Below are positions 48,043-57,861 of a DNA stretch of 64,000 bases, piece by piece. A model generated the notes under the pieces. The model made no database searches. It worked only from the letters and a program-made list of their open reading frames with translations, and was not told where the DNA came from. The stretch is from Symsagittifera roscoffensis (lineage: Eukaryota; Xenacoelomorpha; Acoela; Convolutidae). The stretch covers positions 34,915,436 to 34,979,435 of the forward strand of contig NC_087068.1 in NCBI RefSeq assembly GCF_963678635.1. The letters are read 5' to 3'. Numbering within the stretch: position 1 is the first letter of the stretch; every line of letters begins with the position of its first letter. The translations under genes and the position numbers were made by a program.

Positions 48043-48239
48043 TTACACTGTTTAAATAATTTGACCTCAATTAAGTTAATAAAACCATAATTATCGGAAA
48101 TACAGAAACATCAGGATTTATCAACAGAAAAAAAACCTCAGTTAACGGAAAATTTTTGTAAATAAATATATATATTTATTCCTTTTTGAATGATTGAATT
48201 AAAACAGACCGCGATTCGAAACTATTCAATCAATAATTA

Positions 48240-50290
48240 GGTCCCCTTTGAACCAAGATTTTTCCCACAATTCATTAGTAGCAGATCACCTCGGCCCGTA
48301 AAAAATGGAACCATATATTACATGTCCAATTGTATTCTTTGATAATTATAACTGTAAAGTACTTAGAAGTAACCAATCATGATTCATTACGAAGACTTAT
48401 CATAACTTGTATAGCTGAAACTATTTTATAGTTTCAGCCAGAGAAGAAAAAATTTAACTTAGAAAGCAGTTGCCCTTCTTCTGCTCTAACCTCGCAAGAA
48501 TACCAAAATATACTAGATCTATAGAGACTATGAAATATAAAACAAATATTAGGATCGGTATGAGACCAAAAAATTGCACGAATCTATCCGGCTGAAACAG
48601 GATAGCGCGACGAATTCGAAATTACTCTATGAGAAGGCCACTTCGGCCTTTCACTCATCTGGTGAGACTAAACGAGTCTCGAGCAGATCTAGAGTAACCT
48701 AAACTTACCAAATCCTAGCTTTACCAAAAATCAAATTTAAAGTCAAGACGAACCGAAACATGAACTAGCTTATTTACACGTCTCACTAAGTCTGATCAAG
48801 TCGAGCCAATACTAAAGACGAAACCAGGTCACACAAAAGAAGAAAAAAAAAACGAATACCAGCATTGCAAAGTGGAAAAAAAACTAGACGACGACGATTA
48901 CTAAACTTGAAAAATATTTCTGCTGTAAGCTTTCATAATACTATTTAAACTGCCAAAAACAGAGCCGTGAAATTGATTTAAAAAGCCGTATGTTTTTGAT
49001 ATTATCAACAGTTATTAATATACAAACGCAATCTGTCGACAAACAAAACTATTCCTAACTCAAAACTATAACTCTGCAGCAATTTTAATAAACAATTTTG
49101 TTTTAATTTTTAAACTCAAAAAAAAAGTTAGCTTGTAAAAAATAATTGAATGATTAATTTATATAAATTTATAATAACTCCCAGCTTACCGAGGATAATT
49201 GTTCTAATTGTTCTTCTAAAACTAACACATAAAACTTTTAAACAACTAGCTTTATAGCAATAAAGATCATCAGGACCTTTTTTTTGATGTTGAACCATTT
49301 TTTAACCATTAAATCTTCAATATTTTTCAGCAAGGCTTATCCTTGCCTATAAATTATAAGTCTAAATTTGATTCATTTTCATCAGATCATCATGGTTTTC
49401 CTTGGATTTAAAAATTCTAATCTTCAACCTTTACATCTGAGTTTTTATTTCAATTTTCTAATTTAATTTTAATTAAACTTCAGCTAAACTTGGATCTTTT
49501 GAAAATTTAGTCCTACCTCTTAATCAAACGTCGATTCATCTTCCTTGGATCTTTTGAAAATTTAGTCCTACCTCTTAATCAAACGTCGATTCATTTTCCA
49601 TTCTTTAGAAACGACCCAGGACCAACTATTTTTTTTCTCGCAAACTCACATTAAAATTAGGCTAAGCAAAGAAGAAATTCGGTTACTCATCCTTCACATC
49701 GATCCCACCTCTTGAACTGACCCAGGCCTAGAACAACTCTTAGAACTAGTTAACACTAAAATAGTATCCAAAGATCTACCTGTATTGTACTTACATTTGA
49801 ACCTTGCGGTTTGATTCAAAATTATTCAACCCTCGATCTCAAACCGATCCCCATTTAATTAAAATTAAGATTAGTTAAATGTAAAAAACGCCACACTTGT
49901 CTTAGAGCAGTATTTATTCAATTTTTTTGAATCAATATACTCTCTCCCAAACCCGTCCTGCCCCGACAATGAGACCCAAGGATTAGAATGACTTCACAAA
50001 AAGAGTAGGAATTAACAGTTTAGGATATAAAAGTTAACCCCTGGATTTTGCATCAACCATTCTAACACTGTCAACAGATAACTTGGGAAACAAACAAACC
50101 ATAGTTCTACACAGCTGTTTAGTTCAAAGTACTAAATACCCCACAAACAAAAGAATCCAAAAGCAAACAAACAAAAGACAGCAGTTTCTAAGCAAAAACA
50201 GAAAATAAAAAATTTATTTTCCAGAAAACGAATCGCTACTTCTGAATCCGACGCGAAAACTAAACAAAACCTCGAAAACCTCGAAACCTA
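48240..50290 (+). mobile_element. Retroelement copy E: 5' LTR and leader
   Basis: Plus-strand LTR-like region: CCAATCATGATTCATTAC (48372) and GAATCTATCCGGC (48580) are the inverse of copy A blocks at 4930 and 4715. From about 50350 the sequence aligns with the start of copy C. The left end is approximate. A primer-binding site was not identified. Confidence 0.6.
49491..49600. repeat. 55-bp tandem duplication in the copy E leader
   Basis: The block starting TGGATCTTTTGAAAATTTAG at 49491 restarts at 49546 with almost no change, so it is a recent slippage or duplication event. Confidence 0.9.
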
Positions 50291-50479
50291 GAGATGAAAC
50301 AAGACAGCGATTGACAACATTTTCAGAATCAGAAGCTCCAACAGCTGTGAAAACTAAATGTAGAATAAAAAAGAAATATAACAGAAAAACAGTACGATTG
50401 TATAACTGGAATCATAGAACTTAATTTCCCAAGAGTTTTCGCAAAATATATTAGAAATATCTAACACCAAAACTCACAA

Positions 50480-51950
50480 CAAGCAAATTCAAAATTCACA
50501 AACGAATTTTCCTCATTTTGCGGAAGCTATTTATCTTTTTTAGAAACAGAAGAAACTTTTCTTGCATATACACCACAGACATCTCACCATTCAGCAGTAA
50601 GAGCAACAACATTTCACAATTCTTAGATTGAATCCGGAAAAAAAATCACCGTCCCAGAAATCACAAAGATAGCACAAATTGTTGTTTTACAGAAAACAAT
50701 AGCATGGTTTATGATAGATTTTTTTCAGCATAATCTAGACCTGAAATAGCACTCTCGAAAACAGTTTTGTGCATGCTATGACAAAGACACAATCTTAGCA
50801 GATTAAAAAGATTTTGTATGGGATCCAGAGTTGTATCACAACATAATTTCAATATACCAAACGATGTTTCCAGCTCAGATTCAAATTATCTCTGTAAATA
50901 AAATTTTTCTAAGAGTGACTCCATCAACAACAGACACCACTTCTTTAAATTATAACTATAGGAGAGTGCATAAAACTATAAATACAATATTCAAGAATAC
51001 ACAATCTCTGAATGGAACTACAACTATGAATCATCAAGATATTCAAACACCATCACGTTTCACTAATGAAGAAAATTTTGAAACACAGTAAGCATCAACA
51101 CAACAAAGTGTATCTCCTTTTCATCCAACAATTAAACACCACGTAATGAAAACACTAACCTGTTTCCACAAACAAACCTGCAACCAACAGTTAAGCCAAT
51201 AGTTTTCACTATAATTCCAGCAGAAAAATCAACTCAAATACTGAACATATACGAAAAGAACCTAAACTACCTTCATCTAAAACTTGATGTAACAAGTTCT
51301 AACGACAGTATAGACACAATTTTGCCAATTGTAGAAAAAAAACAAGAAAATAAGTCAACCAGCCAACAAAACACAAAGAACCAAATAAAATTTTTCTATC
51401 AAAACCTGAACAAAAATCGAAAATCATCCTATTAAAGTTTTTAGTAATAATAGTTCAGGAAAACCGCTTCCAACTAGATATAATACCAACAGATCACAAT
51501 CGCCACTCAACTATAACTCTTAAGAAAGATCCCCATATCGAAAAACTCTAATTATAAATCACAAAACAGAAGTAGCCGCTCTAAAAATCACAATAGTCGA
51601 AATTAACTTAATTTTTAAATTTTTTTCAAACAGAAGTAAATCTTAAATATCAATAGAAACCGTTCCTACAAAAACAATCATTTTAGACATTAGTCAAGCA
51701 ACCGTTCTAGAAATTTCTAAAATAACCACAAAAAGAAACTACTCTAACAACAAATATAGGAACTACTCGAAAAACAAACAAATAACAGAAAATATAATCA
51801 CAGATCACAAAAAATTTCAACAATTAAAGAAGTAGAAGCAATAATTATCAACTACAAAATACTCTCAGTCACCATATAGAAATAATTCACAGTTTTCAAG
51901 TGGACAAAATCCAAAATGACACACCAAAACGTCAAAGGCAAATCAATCAT
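50480..51950 (+). pseudogene. Copy E: gag remnant lacking the capsid core
   Basis: The N-terminal part aligns with copy C (KTIAWFMIDFFQHNLDL; STTDTTSLN; MNHQDIQTPSRFTNEE). The tail aligns again from about 51370 (KHKEPNKIFL) with Asn/Ser/Arg-rich sequence. The capsid segment with the GG.AQKW motif and the zinc knuckle are missing. One open piece covers 50831-51091; the rest is broken. Confidence 0.65.
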
Positions 51951-52560
51951 GTACAATCTACAAATGAAACAATCCCTGACCCACCAGGAGTTGAGAACAA
52001 CAAAACTTCAATTATTTCACTTACGATGTGAAAAAACTTACGACGAAATCGACACCAATAGTCAATAGCACAATAATAATTAACAAAATTAAAAATAACA
52101 TGAACACACCGTTCATTTTGATCACTACAAGAACGAATACACCGAAAGTTGTCCTCACAAACCAAACTTAAAGCAAACATTAAAAAGTAATTTTAAGCCG
52201 CGCAATGTCCAAAACCGAGACATATTAAATAATATATATGAAAATAAGACGTCCTAAACCGAAGCTTTTTAACCCCCAGACCACGAAACAATTAATTTAT
52301 TCAACTCAGGCGTAGAATCAAATGTCATGAATATTAACACAACCTGATACTCCCTTGTTCATTAAATCAATTAGCCATTTAGGCACAACTTTGAAGATTA
52401 ATGGAAATTTTCATTTATTTTTTCAACCAACTAACACAAGGAAACAAAATAAACTTTAAACTGAACTGTTAGAGCAAGTATTTTGCATTAGAGATAAAAG
52501 AAGCAGCATAATAGGAATACCCTTTATCACCAAATATGTACCAACATCTGATATACTGAT
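51950..52560 (+). pseudogene. Copy E: protease-like segment
   Basis: It follows gag and ends in SSIIGIPFITKYVPT, which matches VGIPFRTKYVPT of copy C and resembles the C-terminal hydrophobic strand of retropepsins. The catalytic DTG/DSG was not found in a clean frame, so the assignment rests on position and this motif. Confidence 0.4.
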
Positions 52561-53099
52561 TAGAAGATAACAAATCAAAGAGAAAAACACGCACAAAGAA
52601 AACTTTTCAATGATAATTTTTCAGAGATTAATTAAACAATATCCTTCACTCTCAAAAATTTATCCGATGAAAAATCAACTTCGAAAACATCTGAAACCAT
52701 TAACTTGTTACGCATATTTTTTCTCCATATCTCAATTTCATCAAAATAACATCGATCAGAACACAAAAAAAATTGCAGTTGTCTGGCCTTTAATTATGAC
52801 CATCTTAAAAAATCTCAGATTAACAATCTCATCAATAAATTTTACCAAATATGCCACTATATATAAGATCTAGCAATATATTTACAACAATTCAGCAGAT
52901 GAAATAACACTTCCCATAGGACTACTAGGATTTTGGGGAAAATTGCAACAATACAGGCAATTCAAGAACAAGCATATAGAACAAAAGTTTTCTGAACAAA
53001 ATTAGAACAAAATTACCATATTTTAAGCCTTCTTTTCAAATCTCAAACTACACACATGAACAACCGAATTTTCTAACGATGTTAAATTTTTAAATCTCA

Positions 53100-54208
53100 C
53101 AAATCAATCAAGAAAAATTTGAACAACTAGCAAACTTGCTATTGAAACACCCAAATGTCTATGCCAAATCTGATGTTTGAAAAAATATTCACCCCTACAT
53201 ATTCCACTTAAACCCGAAGCAATTTTCGTAAAACAACGCGCAATGAAAGTCCCAATACAATTACATTACAATTAAATTGACACCTTGTTACTCTCGATCA
53301 ATGCGAAATTATTTCACCGGTAAGCGAACACCAACAAGGAAAATGTATAATATTCATAAACCCAAATTTCACAATAGCAAGAGGAGAACCTCTAACAAAA
53401 GTACTCGACTAAAAATATCTAATGGATGAAACAAAATGTAACTGGGGTTTGAAACGAATACAAGACATATTTACAAAGATGAATGGGCAATGTTTTTTAA
53501 CAGCAGACATGAACAGCACGAATAATCAAAATTCCCTAGATGAAAAATCACGACGCCCAAATCAATTTGTCGTTGGAAATCAAAAATAAGAATTTAATAG
53601 ACTTTTGCATGGCAATTCCATAGTACCAGCAGCCTTTTCACATTAATGAGTAAAATTTTTCAATCTTTATTCAAGTAAAAACCAAATCACATAGTTGGAC
53701 GATGTTTTCATATAATCTTAAGCAAAAGGAGAAATTTTCAACTCTTGGAAAAAACCACCAAATTTTAGAACAAAATAAGGTGAACAGCCCCAACTAATTC
53801 AATTTTTCCCACCCGATTTTAAAATTACAGTCTCCTTTTTTTAAGAACAACTTTTTAAAAAGTTTTAGGCATGTCAAATTTTTGGCAGATACGTCTGTAA
53901 AATGCAAACGATATGAAAGACTTTTCTAAGATATTTCACGCCAATAAAAACGTTTTGATTGGAAAATCGAACATCAAAAACGACCTGATGAGTTTAAAAA
54001 ACTCATCAGCGATTAAATTTCAAATAGTATCTCTGACTCAAATCAGCCATTTTACGCAATGTGCGATGCATCCACTTTTGGAATTGGAGGAGCACTCCAA
54101 CCAACAATTCCACCACGAAACAAACCAATTGAACCTAACCTCATCAAAATTACGACTTTTCACACAAGCTGAATTATGACACTCTATTCCAATTTTTAAT
54201 TCTTGGAT
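53100..54208 (+). pseudogene. Copy E: reverse transcriptase and RNase H, inactivated
   Basis: A Ty3/gypsy-type RT. The pre-RT HPNVYAKSDV is followed by MNGQCFLTADMNS (block with first catalytic Asp), DEKSRRPNQFVVGNQK and NSIVPAAFSH. The active-site block reads stop-LDDVFI near 53693, where a Tyr codon has become TAG. The connection region includes GRYVCKMQTI near 53882. RNase H begins near 54050 with CDASTFGIGGAL, which holds a catalytic Asp. The copy runs into the N gap at 54209. It gives the pol type that copies B and C have lost. Confidence 0.82.
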
Positions 54209-54408
54209 NNNNNNNNNNNNNNNNNNNNNNNNNNNNNNNNNNNNNNNNNNNNNNNNNNNNNNNNNNNNNNNNNNNNNNNNNNNNNNNNNNNNNNNNNNNN
54301 NNNNNNNNNNNNNNNNNNNNNNNNNNNNNNNNNNNNNNNNNNNNNNNNNNNNNNNNNNNNNNNNNNNNNNNNNNNNNNNNNNNNNNNNNNNNNNNNNNNN
54401 NNNNNNNN
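54209..54408. other. Assembly gap of 200 N
   Basis: A run of exactly 200 undetermined bases, probably a fixed-size placeholder. It lies between two members of the same retroelement family facing each other, where repeats would collapse an assembly. Confidence 0.98.
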
Positions 54409-55972
54409 TCCAATCATAAAATGTAGTTTAGATCAGGTTCCACCCATCCGGGTTTTACAGAGTTTTTTAGAATAGTTTTTCTGCAATTCGAAGGATGGAT
54501 GATGGACGTTGGTATTTGGCGAACATCATATTTCTTTTCCGTTTTCTCTTGTTAGAGAAGTTCTAGGATGCTGGAATTAGGGATATCAAACTTTGTGTCT
54601 TCTTGCGACAACGACTGTGCTTTCGCAACAAACTCAAATCTGATTTCAGAATGGTTTGCTATGTCAGGTTTTTCTGTTTCATTGTCGAGAACTTCTTTGT
54701 GTTTGATCTTGTCTGGGAATGGCGTGGAGATTGTGCGTGGAGGGGATGCCTGGTTACTCGGATCTGTACGTATACTTGAACATCGAGGTGGTCATTGGTC
54801 TAGTTCAATGAAGTCCTTTTCTGCGAAGTCAAGTCGTACTCTAAATCCTTTGAGTTGTGTTTGTGAGCGGCATATCGATTGTGGTTGGCCATTCTTTTTC
54901 GAGTGTGATGGGGTCGTTTTGTCTTTGGATGCTCGTCCTTGGTGTTGTATGCTGATCTATATATTGCATAATATAATTTACATTTTATAAAACTTTTATT
55001 AGTTTAATGTTTTTTAATTATGATTTTGGTTAGTTGTTTTCACAAAAGCTTTTTGTTTTAGTTCAGTTATTTTGAAGAGTTACTCACCCTTGAGTAGCTC
55101 TTATTAAAAATAGGAGTGTGTGTCACAAAGCGTGGATGTAGCGCGGTGGGTTAGGCCGGCTATAGCATGCTCAGGACGTCCTCTTCTGGTGGGTTAGGCC
55201 AGGAGTGGGAGTATGACTGCATGCGGTTTTTGTGAGAGGTCCTGTTATGTGACAACGTTTTATGTTGGGTTTGTTGTGGTTTTTCTTATGTTTTGTTGGT
55301 TGTGTCCTTTTTCCAAAAATCAAATTGTTTGTGGTATGGGTTTGTCTTTCGACTTTTTTGTGTTTTATTATTTCTTTCTTAGACTTTATAATAGTCTTCA
55401 AAAGAATAAATTATCCAGTTTTAAACTGGGTTAATCCGGTTTGGGTACCGTTGGTTTCCTTTTCTTAGTCATGCTGTTATTCTATGATTTTAGTGTTTAG
55501 TAAGCTGCGTTGGTTAGTGTTGTTTAGTATATAATTCCTTTCCAACCGGGTTAAAGGAAAGTTTGAAAGTGTTATCTTGTGTTAGAGTTGTTGAGTGTGA
55601 AAGCTTGAAACTGAAATTCATTATTTTAAACAATTCTTCGTGGGCGAGCTGTGCGAGTGTGGATAGAATGTTTGTGCTAATGAATGGAAATATCAAAAGG
55701 TTAGTACTGCATTTTCGTTTTATCAATTTATTACATAGAAATTCAAATTTACTGCTAGTTGTTGGGGAAAATTAAGTTACAAATTTTCATCCTAATTAAA
55801 TTTACTGCTTGTGGGGGAAAAATTTATAAATTAAATTACTGCATTGGTATTATATTTTTTAAATTGTTGGTGCAAAAATTTAATAGGGTTTTAAACAGTT
55901 TTGAAGAAGTTTGCTATTTTTTATTTTTCTTTTGTGAATTTTTCAGATGATCGTTGGATGAAGGCTAAAATG
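54409..55972 (-). mobile_element. Copy D: LTR-like 3' region
   Basis: LTR-like end of the best-preserved copy. It includes the TCACCCTTGAGTAG block near 55083, AGGAGTGTGTGTC near 55111, a second block GTGGGTTAGGCC at 55144 and again at 55189, and the GGTTCCACCCATCCGGGTTTT end block at 54437. The outer end falls in or near the gap. Confidence 0.6.
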
Positions 55973-56052
55973 CTAAATAAGACGTGGATAAAGAATGGTT
56001 AGTTTCTAATTTTTATTTTAATTAGTTAATAATATGTATAATTCATACTTAC
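55973..56052 (-). other. Copy D: intron-like segment just after ORF4
   Basis: On the minus strand CAG|GTAAGT begins at 56052, three bases after the ORF4 stop codon; the acceptor TCTTATTTAG ends at 55973 (80 nt), with ATTAACTAAT as a possible branch site. The position corresponds to that of the 86-nt segments in copies B and C. Confidence 0.5.
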
Positions 56053-56055
56053 CTG

Positions 56056-57861
56056 TTAGTCGTCGGGGAAGAAACCGTGGGGGAAGATGTCGTGGATGAG
56101 ATCTGAAGTTGTTAGTAATTTAGCTAAGATGCGGATGATATTTTTAGTTTGAAGCAGTGGCCAAAGCAATTGAAGTGCTTTAATGGTGGTTAGTTCTTCA
56201 GTGCCAACTGCAAATTCATAAGGTGTGTTTTGGATTAGATTATATAATTTGTGATTGAATTTAGTGTTATGGATGAATTCTAAAATGGGGATTTCTATAG
56301 GTTGAACAAACTCGTGTGGGATAAGGAAGGGTCGGGATTCTTCTGCGTTGAAGGTCTTGGTGATTGGACAAAAAATATACATTTGGGTTATGGCATAATT
56401 TCGAAGAATACCATGAAGGTTAGTATCTTTAATGCAATATGTGAAGTTAAGAAAGAATGGTGAAGTTTATTTGGAATTGATGAATTGAAAACGGTGGTGT
56501 GGTTGTCTGGAGGGAGTGTGTAGGTCGAAGTGATTTTGGATAAAACGATAATATGTATATGTGTGAGTTTGTTTAGTGCGCACTATAATATCGTGTGAGC
56601 AGTGCAAATCTCTTTCATGTGGTGCAAGGAAATGAAATGTTAGTGAAAATATTTGGAAGCGTTCTTTAAAACTTTCGTAGGCTTGTGTGTCTGTTAGTGC
56701 TTCTGAGATGATGTGGTCAAATTTGCGATCAAAGATATTGAGTGTAAATACATATGGTGTTTTAATGAAAAATTTTTCTGTAATTTGTGAGTTAGCGAAG
56801 CGGTCATCGTCTAAGAATTGATCTTGGTTAGTTCTGATGATGTTATGATCGTAATATTCTAGCGTATATTCGTTAGCTCGGGGTGCAGTGTATGTTTTTA
56901 GTGATTTTTTATATCCGATGTGGGTAAATTGTCTAGTTGTTAGTGGTGCAGTGAGTCGATATAGCATGTCCTTATTTCGTTCTATATCGATGTGAGTGTT
57001 AGATAAAGGTAAGCAAAGGGGATTAGTAAAATGATAATATGAGGTCCAAGGAAGGGTAGGCATTAAAACGTGTTCGTCTCCAAAGCTACGTGTTTCGTTA
57101 GTGTCGTGAGGGGTGTTTAAGGTGTATTGTGGAAATGAGGGTAAGGTGATAGCTAAAAATTCTTTTGTGTTAGTGTGATTTGGATGATTTATATATTCAC
57201 GGGCTGTTCCTGGTTTTGCTGGGAAAGGATGGTTGGGGAACTTTCTTTTAAAAGTGCGGTAAGCTCTATTAGTGCTGAGTGAAGATTCAGTAGATGTGGA
57301 TGATGGTGCTAATGATTCGGTATAAACTGAAGAGGGTGTAGGGGTAGGAGGGTTGGATGAATCTATTGTGGATGAAATTTGGTTTATGGTGGGGGTGTCA
57401 AGGTGGTAGGGTTGTTGTTGTAGGGTAATAAAATTATCTAGTTCTGGGGAGATTTGGGGGGTATCTGGAGAATTGGATGATCGGTCTGAATGAAGTGAAG
57501 AGTAGGTTGGAGGGACTTGGGAAGCATAAGAGGGTGTAGAATTGGTTGGAACAGGGTTATTTGGTAGTATTGGTTGAAAAGGGGGTTGGGAAAAAATTGA
57601 GGGGTTGGTGTGAAAATTATTGGATGGAGATGGTTCAGAGTCGGCAAATTCATCGGGGGTTTCAATATTCGGGTTATTGAGTTGTGAGGTGGAGTATAAA
57701 ACTGAGATTTGTGAATTAGTATCGGAATTCATGCCTGATGTTACATTACTGGTTGGGAAATCGGGTGGCGGGAAAGCAAAAAGTGGTATTATTGTAATTG
57801 GAGTAGTGAGGTTGGTTGGATGGGAATTTGAACGGTGTAGGGATCCAAGTTGTCGGCTCAT
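56056..57861 (-). pseudogene. Copy D ORF4: unknown 601-codon protein with one in-frame stop
   Basis: The last gene of the retrovirus-like element. Its first ~210 residues are rich in Ser, Pro and Thr (SQPPFQPI near 93-100, runs of SSTSTESS). The remainder is a denser, probably folded domain with many aromatic residues (WTSYYHFTN, SQITEKFFI, TFHFLAPHERDLHCSHDII, NFTYCIKDTNLHGILRNY, HKLYNLI followed by RILAKLL). Only a TAA at 56467-56469 interrupts it; copy A has a Tyr codon there. The ATG overlaps the env stop (ATGA). There is no signal peptide and no clear membrane segment, so a cytosolic or particle-associated product is likely. No known family is recognised. Conservation in four copies suggests a real gene. 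Confidence 0.7.

Noticed and set aside
54568-54990. 140-codon plus-strand frame in the copy D LTR region
   Set aside because: It is open but has no counterpart in the LTRs of copies A or C and no recognisable domain; probably chance.
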